This document shows, one piece after another, positions 36,227 through 46,839 of a DNA stretch of 64,000 nucleotides. How positions within the stretch are numbered: the stretch's first letter is position 1; every line of letters begins with the position of its first letter. The position numbers were made by a program, and so were the translations under genes. The notes beneath the pieces were generated by a model that saw nothing but the letters and a program-made list of their open reading frames with translations, was not told the origin of the DNA and ran no database searches. Source of the stretch: Isochrysis galbana (Eukaryota > Haptophyta > Isochrysidales > Isochrysidaceae); contig CM030933.1 in assembly GCA_018136815.1 (NCBI GenBank), positions 5,472,282-5,536,281 of the forward strand, read 5' to 3'.

Positions 36227-36456
36227 CCTAGACCCTAGACCCTAGATCTAGATCTAGATGGGAAATACGGTGCTGGACCTGCAAATACAAATACAGCCAA
36301 ATAACATGTGTATTCGGCCTTTGCCTCTGGGCAAAATACATTTCAAATACATTCGAGGCCTACAACCCAGGACGCGGTTCAAATACACAGCCAAATACAT
36401 ATTATGTATTTGGCTTTGGCTTACCAAATACGGTAAATATGTATTTCCCATCTAGG
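36227..36456. mobile_element. MITE, CCTAGATGGGAAA family, with 8-bp target duplication
   Basis: The 230-bp element is flanked by ACTCCAAC at 36219-36226 and 36457-36464. The right end reads GTATTTCCCATCTAGG. The left end is the inverse, expanded by short CTAGA/CCCTAGA repeats. The inside is AT-rich and full of AAATACA motifs, with a palindrome at about 36392-36416. It shares ends with 55902-57264. The 8-bp duplication would suit hAT or P-type superfamilies; the ends alone do not decide. Confidence 0.72.
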
Positions 36457-37139
36457 ACTCCAACACTCCAACTCCCACGGTGATATGTAAGAGGTTGCGA
36501 CCACTTCGACCGATGCCCCCCGTGACCCATGAGCAGGGTATACGGTATAACTTCTACCGATTTAAGACCGCGCAGTTCCCCAAAAGCCGAGCGCGAGCTC
36601 TGTGGCATCCTCCACTTCCACCCGCACACACTATAAATAACTTATCAAGCCATAATGGATACATACTGGTCCCGTTGGCCCTCTGCCGTTGGTTTTCTTT
36701 GCGCTGCCGAGGGAATTCCCGAGGAAGGGCACAGCCCATTCACAGAGGCCCCAAACGGCGGTACGTGCAGCTGCCGGGGCGCTGCTCCAGTTCGTGGAAC
36801 CTTCCGCGAGCACGGAGTTCCGTCAATTAACAGTAATTTGGGAGGTTGCGGCTGGCGGGGGGGGGGAGGGGGGGGGGGGGCAAGGCGGCGAGGCGAGAGG
36901 AGAGCAGAATCTCGCTTAGAGAGGGAGGCGAAGAGAGAGAGAGGCTGCTCGTCAGAAGAAGGATGTGCTGGGGGGCTTCTTTCCCTCTCCCCCTCCCCCC
37001 CCCCCCGCTCTCTCTCTCCTTCCGAGGGGGGAACGGTGGCGAGGAGAGGGGCGGGGGAGGGCGCCTGGCGGCTATTCGTTTCTATTTTTCATGGAGCATC
37101 AGCTGTTGTTCCTCGCCCTTGGGGCGGTGGCCAATCCTC

Positions 37140-37151
37140 TCCTGCGCGCGC

Positions 37152-37212
<61 letters not shown>
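37140..37212. repeat. (CT)n microsatellite upstream of the SRPBCC gene
   Basis: About 55 bases of CT followed by a C run, continuing pyrimidine-rich to the ATG at 37389. Between 36465 and 37140 I see G/GA tracts and no supported gene. Confidence 0.9.
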
Positions 37213-37213
<1 letters not shown>

Positions 37214-37388
37214 CCCCCCCCCCCTTCCCCCCCTGGCTGCTCTCTGTTCTCTCTCGTTCTGACCGCGGGGCAGGCAGTGGCGTCCGCGGCTGCCCTTCCC
37301 TCTTCTTCCCCCCCCTCCCCTTCCCCTCTCTCTCTACCCCCGCCTTGTCTCCTTCTCCCGACGCCTTCCCTCCGTCTCTCTCTGGACG

Positions 37389-38533
37389 ATGGCAGTGGCA
37401 GTCGCGCTGCTCGCGCTTGGCGCGGCCGAGGACCTCGCGCACTACCACCATGGCAAGCTCTCCAAGTATGAGATTGGGCCTCCGTCTGTGCTCCTCTCAA
37501 GCTCTGACGAGCAGCGGCTGCGGACCGGCAAGCCGGTGCTGCAAGCGGTCGAGACGGGGGTAGTTGGGGCGAGGCGGATGCTGATGGTTCAGGATATTGC
37601 GGCGCCCGCCAATGTCGTGATGGAGTGAGTCCACCGCCCACGCAAGCTGCGCATGCGCATGCGCAAGCGTCACGCGCCAGAGCTTGCGTCGCGACTCTCA
37701 CGAGCATGACCTTTCCTCTGCCACTGCAGTCGGATCATGGACTTGGCGCACTACGACAAGATGGTGGATGGCGTAGTGCGAAACGTTGAATATTGCCGCG
37801 AGAAGGTGCGTGGGGCTCGAGCCATCTGCGGTGCGGCGCTATTGCGTCCTATGAATGCGTATGTTGGCTGATGACCTCATTTGTGTTCTTGCGCAGGAGG
37901 GAGGCCTGCAGAAAATCAAGACTACGTATGACATTGCGGTCCTTCACATGAAGTTCCGCTATTTCATGGAGCATGAATATGACCCCGATCAAAAATGCAT
38001 GGTCTTCCACCTGGACTACTCGCGGCGCTCCGACATTGATGACTCTGTCGGGTATTGGTATGTGCAGCCATCAGGTCGCGCATCATCGCGCGTCTACTAC
38101 TCGTGTGAGTGTAAGCTTCGCGGTTGGGTCCCAGGGCCCGTGTATAATGTGTTGACGAAGGAGGCTCTCTCCAAGGTGCGCACGCTCCCGAGCGTGCACT
38201 TGCCCTTCCCGCCGGGCTTGTCTGTCGAGCCTGGCGCATGCGCTCCAACTCGCGATGGTCCTGACCACATGTTCACTTGCTCAGGCGACAACGTGGGTCT
38301 CGAAGGAGTCGGTGAAGGAATGGCGCAACCAGCAGCAGAACGACGGCTTTGGCCGATTCGTCAGCGGCGTACGCGACTCTCTTGATCAGCTCAAGCTGCC
38401 GCGCATGCCTGAACCCCCAGTTTTTGTCTCGCGCTTCATGGATGCTCGCCGTGACGCCGCTGTGCGCTTCGTCAGTAACACCCGTCTTGGAAGGAAGCTG
38501 TCCCCAGTCCCGGGTTCGCCCGGATCGATCTAG
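37389..38533 (+). CDS. SRPBCC (polyketide cyclase/START-like) protein
   Basis: Exons 37389-37624, 37730-37805, 37897-38175 and 38285-38533 join in phase to 279 residues. A short hydrophobic start (MAVAVALLALGAAEDLAHY) may be a signal peptide. The body follows the SRPBCC helix-grip plan: the start region MLMVQDIAAPANVVMDRI, the helix DLAHYDKMVDGVV, strands in IKTTYDIAVLHMKFRYFMEH, FHLDYSRRSDIDDSVGYWYV and RVYYSCECKLRGWVPGPVYN, and a long C-terminal helix (TKEALSKATTWVSKESVKEW). Such folds bind a lipid or other hydrophobic ligand in a deep pocket; the ligand cannot be inferred. 38534-39345 downstream has no gene I can support. Confidence 0.7.
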
Positions 38534-39891
38534 AGGGCTTCGACGCCATATTCCTCCGAATCGCTGGCACGACCTCAAGCCCTCACCCTCATGACACTTA
38601 ACACCCAAGCGCAGAGGGATGGCTAGTCACATGACGCAGGTAATATGACCCTGCTCTACGGGTTGGCACACTGACTTTACATTTACTCTAGTTGGGTTAC
38701 GGCATGGGCATGCAGTTTGATCGAGTTTGTGGAAGTCCAAGCGCATCGTCTGCGATTAGGATCTCCTGTTTGAAGTCGGTTGACGTGCAAGTGATCGTCG
38801 ATAGCGGCGTACTGAACACCTTGTTGGTCACTCATCCTTCTTTGTGGCGGTGCCTCGTCGGGCCTCTAGCCCCAGGCTTTCAGATTTCGTGTGACTTTGA
38901 GGCAGATTTGCGCAGAGCAATTCATCATGCTGATGGTTGGCATTTGTCGATGGCCATCAATGTGCCCTCAGGCAGCCACGGGCGTGAGCGCATTCCACAT
39001 GTGAGTAGCGTGCATGAAGGGGGGGGCACACCGGACACCCCACGATCACGATTAAAGTAGTTTGCGAATCCTTACTCTTACTAGTGCTAGTGCCTCTCCT
39101 AGCTCATATATTGTACGCTGTATGGCAACGTACAGCTGTGTCGATGCCATGTATTCTCGTATTTATATACTAGTGTAAAATTTATATGTGCAACTGGCTC
39201 CCGTCAGGCAATGCGCAATGCCTTCGAAACTCACAAAGAAGGAGACAAATAAATCGACGAGCGATGCGAAGCCTCGGTGTTGAATATGTCGAGCGAGCGG
39301 CTAACCATCGAGACAAGCCCTGAAAACAAAACTCGTTCGCACTATTAGGGCGGTCAAACAGCTGCATTTGCTATTTGCTATTTTAACTTCTAAGGGTGAT
39401 ATGACCAAGTCAAGATTGAGGATTCATTACGAGATTTTTGGATATGATGACCGGATAGGTGTAACTAGCACATATCCGGTGCCCTTTGGGCCCTAGACCC
39501 CCCACGGTAGCCCCCACAGCGATGTGTAACCAAAAAACGCGCAAACAGGCCAGAAATCACTATCGACAGCCCGGTCACTCACTCATTTTAACCACTATTT
39601 TCCACCTCCCCTGGGTGTCCAAGGATTCCTTAGGGCCCCCCCCTACCTGCCTCGCCAGCCGCCTCCCCCCTCCAAACGACCCCCTCCCGCCCCACGAAGG
39701 GCAATGGCGTCGGTGAGTGACTCCCCTCCCTTCCCCCGCTCGTGGCGGGCTATTTTGGGAGATTGAGGGGGTCGCTCACGGGAGAGAATCAGAGTGGTGA
39801 ATGTGGGGCGCATCACTATTAGAAACGCGGAGCTTCCGCGACGTCCGATCGCCCGCGATCGGCCGAAGAATGGCCTGGAGATAGATGGTGG

Positions 39892-41334
39892 AACGAGCCT
39901 CAGCCGGAGATCATAAACCCCAGCCGGAGACCATAAACAGCTACATTGTCATTGCCAAAGTTGCATTTGTCAATGCGATTGTTAATTGTCTAGGAACAAG
40001 TAATGGCACACACACTCACTCTCATAAACATAGGGGATAGGCTACTACAGCTGCTTGGCGCCCCACAGTTTGGCCACCGCCGCCTCCTCTGTCTTCCGCC
40101 TGCGGCTTCGCACCTGCGCTCGCATCTCCGCCTCCGCTTCTTCTTCAGCCAAGGCGGCATGGCTCGACTCGTATGTGACGCGGAGCCGCGCCATCTTGCG
40201 CGCTCGCATCACCTCCGCGGAATCAGGCGAAGAGGGAGGAAGGGCCACGCCACACGGGGGGCTAAGAAGAACCGAAGAAGGGCCGCTAGGTACACAGTGA
40301 GTCGGTGGCCACCACAACACGGGGACTAGATGGGTCACGCACCGTACGCAAACTCCTGAGGACTACCACTCCAGGCCCCTGTGCCCCGCAGGTCACGCGC
40401 TCCCCAGCCTAAGGCACCGCTCGCTCGAGCAGGCCCAACCAACGCCGCTCGCGGCGTAGCGGGTTGCGGCGGCGACGGGCACAGCGCCGCGGGTCGCGGC
40501 GGCGGTCATAATAGTGGTCGCCGCAGCGGTCGCCGCAGCGGCGACGGGAGTGGCGGCGGGAGCTGTCGCGGCGGCGGGAGCTGTCGCGGCGGCGGGAGCT
40601 GTCGCGGCGGCGGGAGCTGTCGCGGCGGCGGGAGCTGTCGCGGCGGCGGGAGCTGTCGCGGCGGCGGGAGCTGTCGCGGCGGCGGGAGCTGTCGCGGCGG
40701 CGGGAGCTGTCGCGGCGGCGGAGCTGTCGCGGCGGCGGGAGCTGTCGCGGCGGCGGGAGCTGTCGCGGCGGCGGGAGCTGTCGCGGCGGCGGGAGCTGTC
40801 GCGGCGGCGGGAGCTGTCGCGGCGGTGGGCCTGCTGCTATGTGCCATTGTAGCGATGAGGATAGCTCCGACTCCGGTGCGATGATCCGCACTCAGGAAGT
40901 GGAAATCGCGCTACGCCGGGGAGAGCAAGCCGAGAATGATCGGGCAAAGCGGGCGAGGACGCGTGCGGCTCGGCTGGCTGCGCGTGAGGAGCGACGCGGC
41001 AGCCGCGAGCAAGGATCGGAGAAGCGCCGGCGCTCCGCACGCTCCTAGTGCCCCAGCGCGTTCGCTTTCGTGGTGGTGTGCGGCGGCTCCGGCGCAGCGG
41101 GAACGTAGAACGTAGCTAGCTAGCATGGCGGCGGTAGTAAGTCGGTTGTAGGTGGTTGTGTCGGCCTGGGCTTGCTGTAGTTGATTGAAGTCTTGCAGCT
41201 GGTGCTTTCTAGTACCCAGATGATTAGCGAATGGACGGTGTTTCCCACTTCTTGACATTGTCGATGCCATTGTGCACTTTGCGCCCGTTCCGAGATCATA
41301 AAATGTGGTTTATGATCTCCGGCTGAGGCTCGTT
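39892..41334 (-). mobile_element. Nested 1443-bp element with perfect 28-bp terminal inverted repeats
   Basis: The left end starts AACGAGCCTCAGCCGGAGAT; the right end (41307-41334) is its exact inverse for 28 bases. GTGG flanks both sides and may be a 4-bp target duplication. The minus strand codes at both ends: an ATG at 41270 opens MASTMSRSGKHRPFANHLGT and continues Gln/Asn-rich, and 40045 closes a frame ending KLWGAKQL. Between them lies an 18-base tandem repeat. The KLWGAKQL end and its trailing sequence recur at 55500-55815. The superfamily is unknown. Confidence 0.55.
40545..40830. repeat. 18-base minisatellite, about 15 copies
   Basis: Unit GGCGGCGGGAGCTGTCGC in tandem, with one shortened copy. 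Being a multiple of three, it keeps a frame open on both strands (RRDSSR-type repeats on the minus strand, which would be an Arg/Ser-rich stretch of the element protein). Confidence 0.9.
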
Positions 41335-41383
41335 GTGGCCATGCAGAGCCTAGAGCTCTCGCGAGCAGGGTGGGGGGTCAAGG

Positions 41384-41749
41384 CTAGCGGTCGCACGCTA
41401 GCAGCTCCTTCCACGGTAATTTGGAGAGGGAGATGGTGCACGGGTCGAAGTATTGGCCCCTCCCCCGGACACCGCGCGCGCGGACGCCCATCTGCTCGAT
41501 CTCCTTCGTCGTGTACGAGAGGCAGAAGGGCAGGAAGATGACGATGCTCGACTTGTAGTTGTCACTCTTGTCGAAGAGGACGTGGATCTGCTGCCTAAAG
41601 TGCGTGACGTAGTGGAGCGCATCCGCGCACACGGGGTACGTGTCTCCGGGGGGCACCATGTTGGGGATGTGGCGGAAGGTGACCACCTTCCCTTCCGTGA
41701 CGACACACTCGAGCGGTTCCTTGATCCGCTTCGTCTTCCTCCCAGACAT
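41384..41749 (-). CDS. Small element-borne protein of unknown function
   Basis: 121 residues from ATG 41749: MSGRKTKRIKEPLECVVTEG, then FRHIPNMVPPGDTYPVCADA, a hydrophobic strand SSIVIFLPFCLSY and a basic end. A balanced globular composition and a start 67 bases from a divergent partner (41817) support a real gene. The pyrimidine/purine-biased space between them would be a shared promoter. I do not recognise the family. Confidence 0.5.
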   Translation of the reverse strand: MSGRKTKRIKEPLECVVTEGKVVTFRHIPNMVPPGDTYPVCADALHYVTHFRQQIHVLFDKSDNYKSSIVIFLPFCLSYTTKEIEQMGVRARGVRGRGQYFDPCTISLSKLPWKELLACDR

Positions 41750-41816
41750 CTTCCACCACCACCTACACCCCGCTTCACTCTCCTCTTCCCCCACACACAA
41801 GCCTCGCTCCTTCGCC

Positions 41817-42404
41817 ATGGGCCAGTACTTTTTCTTCATCGCCAAGCGACTCGGTCACCGCACCTACGAGGAGATCCGCAGCCCAGCCTTCAGGTTCTGC
41901 GAACACATGGAAGAGGGCATGAGCGGCGCCATCCTGGCGATGCTGCTCGTCACAGCCTCTGGCATGGGCCGTGGATGTGGGTGTGGAGACTTTCGCGTGG
42001 ATCTGGCCAAGGAACGCTACCCTTCGATGTGGGCACTCATCGAGCCATACATGGGCCGTTGGTGCAAGGCAAAGCTCATGCTCGTCGGCGACTACTCCGA
42101 CGAGTACGACAGGATCCCAAAGACAAATACATTGATTGGAGACGAGGCCGCCGTCGCGTACCTCTGCATGGAATACATCACGGCGGTCGCGTACGCTGAA
42201 ACGAACCCCATGGTGCAAGTGCACCGAGCAGCTGGCAAACTCTACATGGAGAACAAGAAGGCCGTCCTCGCACGCGTCACGGACCTCGCCACCCAAGATC
42301 AGCCAAGCGACATCGTCGCCTGCCAGCAGAACGACATCGACAATAGGATCGAGGAAGAGGGATGTGAGAAAAAGACGAAGAAGATGAAAACTCAGCCCGC
42401 GTAG
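41817..42404 (+). CDS. 'MGQY'-type small protein of unknown function
   Basis: 195 residues, single exon, from ATG 41817: MGQYFFFIAKRLGHRTYEEI, then GAILAMLLVTASGMGRGCGC, MWALIEPYMGRWCKAKLMLV, GDYSDEYD and YLCMEYITAVAYAETNP, ending in a Lys/Glu-rich tail. The MGQY start and the GDY motif after a short hydrophobic strand recall a family of small proteins of unknown role (MGQYYK... proteins in algae, bacteria and some large DNA viruses); this link is from memory and weak. It is clearly codon-biased coding sequence and lies inside the TIR element with its divergent partner. Confidence 0.55.
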   Translation: MGQYFFFIAKRLGHRTYEEIRSPAFRFCEHMEEGMSGAILAMLLVTASGMGRGCGCGDFRVDLAKERYPSMWALIEPYMGRWCKAKLMLVGDYSDEYDRIPKTNTLIGDEAAVAYLCMEYITAVAYAETNPMVQVHRAAGKLYMENKKAVLARVTDLATQDQPSDIVACQQNDIDNRIEEEGCEKKTKKMKTQPA

Positions 42405-42796
42405 CTGGGGGTGTTGAGAGGGGGGGAGCGTGATTAGCTTTGTACTCATCTTCCTAATAATAATATTTGTGTGGCTACCTAAAAAGAAAACAAGCACATG
42501 TGGATGACAAAAAATCACCTGGCCCTCTTTTGACGGAACGCGACTTTTTAAACAGCAGGTGTGCATTGTGCTCACTACCGCGCCTTGACAGCGGTGGCAT
42601 GCGCGGACACAGTCAGCAAAAATAACAATGTCGCTGTTGAAGCGGTGGTCATGCACTGGCTTCATGGTGCGGCTCTTACTCAAACAAAGCAACAAAAAAG
42701 CAACAGCAGCAAGCCCAGTGCCGGCTCAAAGTTGGGCACTGACACATATCTTGGCACTGGGATGGTAGCGTTGAAGCCGGGGACGATTTTTCGTGG

Positions 42797-42894
42797 CGAC
42801 AGGTGCCCCCCCTGGGAGTTATGTTGTGGGCTTTGGAGAATGGCGACAGGTGCCCCCCCTGGGAGTTTTGTTGTGGGCTGTGGAGAATGGTCCA
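42797..42894. repeat. Tandem duplication of about 49 bases
   Basis: Two near-identical copies of GCGACAGGTGCCCCCCCTGG ... TTGTGGGCTTTGGAGAATG, next to the right end of the TIR element. 42958-43000 repeats 12895-12940. 43000-43856 has no gene I can support. Confidence 0.8.
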
Positions 42895-43856
42895 AAAATG
42901 TCATCCCCCCGCCCTCATATATATTAGTAGTTAAAAAGTGCCCTATTTGACCGCCCTAGTGCAGTGGATACCGTGTCCATAGTAGGTGATAGCCCAAAAC
43001 CTTCAGATGTTCCCCCCCCATAATGTGCCATCCTGCAGGCTCCACAGCCCCTACCACCCATGCACAACTAACCACACATGACGGGCACGACACAGAGATA
43101 AAATAGCACAAAGGCCAAGCACCAAGCACCGATCAAATTGAGATCAAACACAATAAAACATAGCACATTATACGAGCAACATGGCGACCGTAAAGTAGCA
43201 GCACGCAGATTGCAAAGTCATCAGTGTGGGATGGAGATGAGTTCTCTGGGAACGGGCGGACTATCGAAGGAAAGAAGTTTTGCACGAAATTGTTGGAAGG
43301 CGAACAAACACAGCGTATCGCCCTAGGAGCCTCGCCGAGGAATGCGATTTCGATGTTCTTCGCACAAGCCCGGTATCATCGCCCCCCCACAAATCAGATA
43401 TTGTAGACAAATGAACTGCAGGGCTGTGTTTGTGAAGGACGGCAGGTAGGCAAAATCTTGCCCCCGGCCTTTGCTCCGCCGGTCGTTCGGTAGTATGTGG
43501 CTCAAACAGGTGGAGCAAACAAGTCGAGCGCTAGACTCTCCAAGGCATTCGCGTTGCGCCATGCCACGTTGCCCCATGCATCATGACGTTCATTGCCAAG
43601 GCTGAACGAGCGAGCACCGAGACGTTACGATCGGACAACGTGCGCTCTGCACATAAAAGCAATGAAGGCGCCGAGTTGTGGCGGGTCTACCCCCGACAAA
43701 GGAAACTGAGCCTCGGTTCTTTCGTCCTCTCTCTAACACCTATGCACTCTCTCCATGCGCTAGTCCTCCAGACCAAAGCCATCGAGAAGCATGCAAAATA
43801 TTCCGCACGCGTCCGACAACGCCCACGCTGGAGGAAGCGCTCCACAGGTGGGAGCG

Positions 43857-44786
43857 TCATGCAAACTCCCAGGAAGGCGAGGAGCGCGAGAGTACAATGC
43901 CTGTGATGTCGCCCACAAGCAGGGACTCGCTGCAACAGTGGGACCATGAGGGTGCGTGCCAACAAGCCTCCGCGTCACGATCAGTAAAGTCGGAGCGATA
44001 TACGTTGCGGTTCATCTCACTCACCCACTCGACTAGCTCGCGGCACTCGGCTTGACCGATGCCGCCAGTCCGGGCATGAAATGTCTTGCATCCTGGCAAG
44101 CGGCGCGCCGCCTGCTTCAGGGTTGCTGGTCGACCGTCAACAATGCACACCGAGCGGGCTGGCTGTGCCCGAGGGTCAAGAATGGCACGGCGGACAAGCT
44201 CAAACTTGTCCTCGCCCTTGTTCTCATCATAGCACACAGTGGCATCAAAGTGCCGTAGAAGGTTGATGCTAGCTTTTGTGAGGGCTGACTCGACAAGCAG
44301 CTGATCCTTCACGGAGCAGATGGCCAGGGATGCACCGGCGTTGGAAAGGCCCGTAAGGGCCGCATCGAGCATGGCAAGACGTCGTGCGCCCCCAAAGCAG
44401 CGAGAGAGCGTATCCTCGTCCTCGTCGCCACGGAATTTCTTACTAGCGAGCGCCTCGTCCAGGTCGAAGATGATGAGCGGGGGCGCAGGAAACCGTACAG
44501 TGACGTCGCTGGTAGGCGAGCTGGCGGTGCTCGAGGCACACGCCGACATCGGCTGATTCAGCATTTTGCTGGCAGTGGGTGAGAGCACTCTCCCTGTCGT
44601 ATCGTGCAGGCCCACGGGCGAGACCGAGCTCATTGGCTCCGGGAATGGCGTTTGCGCCGCGCACGTTGGCTGCACGATGTGGCCCAGTCCTTGGGCGAAG
44701 GCTGCTGCGAGGAACTGCGCGGTATCTGTATACAGCCGCGCGGCATCTAGGAGTTCTTCATCGAGTTGCGGGTGCGGGGAACCCAT
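43857..44786 (-). CDS. HAD-superfamily-like hydrolase
   Basis: 309 residues in one exon from ATG 44786. After a 100-residue helical and Ser-rich N-terminus comes a HAD-like core: LIIFDLDEALASKKF (motif I, Asp108 and Asp110), LSNAGASLAICSVKDQLLVE (motif II Ser), HFDATVCYDENKGEDKFELV (with a Lys as in motif III) and ARSVCIVDGRPATLKQAARR (motif IV; Asp-Gly in place of the usual Asp-Asp). The fold suggests a small-molecule or protein phosphatase, but the altered motif IV may lower or abolish activity. The leader is G-rich on the plus strand, so CT-rich on the coding strand. Confidence 0.65.
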   Translation of the reverse strand: MGSPHPQLDEELLDAARLYTDTAQFLAAAFAQGLGHIVQPTCAAQTPFPEPMSSVSPVGLHDTTGRVLSPTASKMLNQPMSACASSTASSPTSDVTVRFPAPPLIIFDLDEALASKKFRGDEDEDTLSRCFGGARRLAMLDAALTGLSNAGASLAICSVKDQLLVESALTKASINLLRHFDATVCYDENKGEDKFELVRRAILDPRAQPARSVCIVDGRPATLKQAARRLPGCKTFHARTGGIGQAECRELVEWVSEMNRNVYRSDFTDRDAEACWHAPSWSHCCSESLLVGDITGIVLSRSSPSWEFA

Positions 44787-44939
44787 GCCGATGGACGCTG
44801 CTGGCTGGCGGGCGAGAATAGTGAGAGTAGAGGGCTGGGTGCTGCGATATCTGCGGTGCTGCGAGTGGGTCCCCTCGTGTGGTGCCGTGCGTGGCAGGTC
44901 AGTGTGGAGCGCCGGTGTTGCGGGCGAGAGGACTTGGGG

Positions 44940-45580
44940 TTTGGGGAGGAGGGGGGATGTGGGGGTGGGGAGGAGGAGGTGGAGGAGGGGTGGTGGTAGA
45001 GGGAGAGAGAGGGGGGAGGGATGGCGAGCGCCTGCTCTGCTCCCGTTCCTCCCCTGCCGTCTTTGGCGGGCAGCGGTGCTAACTCCGATCTATTCGATGA
45101 AACGGGGCGAACATTTCGCGTGTCGGAGATGGCTCCCTCCCCCCGTTCGGACTCTCCCTCCCCCCTTTCCCCTTCCTTCCTTTCCCCCACCTCCCCCTCT
45201 CGGTGTACGCCGAGCGAGACCCGCGAGGGTGGGGGGGAGGGGGAGAGGGGAGAGAAAGAAAGGGGGGGAGGGAGGAAGAGGGAAGGGAGAAAGAGGGGGG
45301 AGGGGGGAGGGGGAGGGGGGAGGGGGGGGAAAGTGCTCGCAGAAGCCGGGGGACAGGCGCGCGGGGGAGGGGGGGGGGAGGGGGAGGGGGGGAGGGGGGG
45401 GGGGGAGGGGGGGGGGGGGGGGCGCCCGCCGCGTCCCTCCGTGTCCTCCCTTCCCGCCCGCCTTCCCCCCCCCCCCCCCCTCTTCTACCCCCTCCCCGCT
45501 GAACCCGGTAGACTTTAGGATGGGGGGCGGAGGGGGGGGGGGGGGGGGGGGAAGGGGGCGGGGGGGGAGGGGGACGCGCC
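44940..45580. repeat. G/GA and C/CT homopolymer-rich tract
   Basis: Long alternating runs of G (to 20 or more) and C. Part of it forms the leader of the HAD-like gene; the rest is simple sequence. No gene is supported from 44787 to 46839. Confidence 0.8.
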
Positions 45581-46839
45581 GAGCGACGGGAGGCGCATCG
45601 GACGGAATCGGACGCGCGCGTAGCTTCAAGAGTGTGGGAGTGAGGGGGCGCGGCCTTCTTCCTTCCACCCAAGCTGTGGCCGAATCACCGACGGCGGGTG
45701 CAGTAGGGGAGAACTTCTACAAGTAGGGACGGGTTCACAACTCCGCCAACTGCTCGAACTCCTTCTAGACTCCCTGTCCTCCTCCGACTCCTCCGCCGAC
45801 TCCTCCGCCGCGGACTCACTATTCGTCGAAGAAGGCGTGACCGTCACATCGTCACATCTACCGCTTCGTCGGTTCGTCGGTCAGATCCAAGTGCATTGAG
45901 TCATCGACCGCTTCTTCAACTCCCGCGGAAACACCAGCCGCTGTAACTGTCGGGTCTTGGCGGCCTTAAGGGAGGACGGCGGCGGGTGAGGTTTCGTGGA
46001 ATTAGGGAGGGAGGCTTTGGGTTCCGTAGGGAGTGGCATGGGATAGCGGTTCAACGGTCGAAGTTGGTAGAGAGGCGGTGGCGAGGCCGCGTTCCATCGA
46101 ATATGGAACAGACTTGTTTGAGCCATCGACTGTCCCCACCCCTGGGCGTGCTCGGCGGTGGAGACCTCAAGGCCGTCGGTCTACCACCGGCGGAGGCGCC
46201 GTCGTGCGTGCGCACAGCGGCTGTTCCCCTCTGCCACCCGGGTCGCACATATGCGTAAACGAGCCATGCGCGTTAGCGTTAGATCTCTGGCGGGACAGGT
46301 GTGATGAGCTGCAATCACCCATGCGCACGCCGTGCATGCGCATGACGCGATGTGCACCGGTTCCCCCGCGGGGGCGCCGTGCGTGCGCATAGCAATTGGT
46401 TCTGAGGTGCACGCCGTGCGTTCGCTCTTTCCGCGGGGGAACTCTGGGCGCAGAGTGCCGGCGGGAACCCGAAGGGCACCCCCTGCGACCGGGGGTGACT
46501 TTCACGTTATACGGCGATGACACTTACGAAAAAAACAGGTTGGGTAGTTGGGCCTCTACCACTTCCATCTCTCTCCATTCCCCCTCCCCCGTCTCATCGT
46601 CCCCAGTGAGAGAGAGAAGGCTGCCTGCCCTCTCTCCTTCCACTGCTCGCTCACCCTCCAGCTCTCTCTCCTCGTCCTCGTCTTCCTCCACGATGGTGTC
46701 GACTCGGCGCGCATCCGCACGGTCCTCCTCAGGGGAGCGGGAGAGGAGGTTTCTCCCGATCTGCTTTCGAAATCGGGCGAGGGGAAGAGGGGAAGGGGAA
46801 GGCGAGGCGGCAAGGCTAGGGCTCGCGATTAATAGTTGG

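Larger units (their letters stand above)
39346..42957. mobile_element. TIR-bounded element (TAGGGCGGTCAAA family) carrying two divergent genes
   Basis: The left end TAGGGCGGTCAAACAG (39346) and right end CTATTTGACCGCCCTA (to 42957) are inverted. Every end of this family seen here starts with TA, so a TA target (Tc1/mariner-like) is possible; no longer target duplication is clear. Inside the left end, an ATG at 39401 opens MTKSRLRIHYEIFGYDD. The same peptide start lies just inside the end at 47461. It hosts the inserted element 39892-41334 and the two genes at 41384-41749 and 41817-42404. The family is not recognised. Confidence 0.5.

Noticed and set aside
38692-39060. Frame downstream of the SRPBCC gene as a further gene
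   Set aside because: No ATG at its beginning, no recognised domain, no splice link to the gene before it.
40545-40830. CRISPR array
   Set aside because: Units are adjacent with no unique spacers, and the host is eukaryotic.
40409-40891. Repeat frames RRDSS and GGGSCR as separate genes
   Set aside because: They are readings of the 18-base minisatellite inside the nested element.
44566-45726. 386-codon plus-strand frame
   Set aside because: Antisense to the HAD-like gene and then pure G/C runs; no domain.
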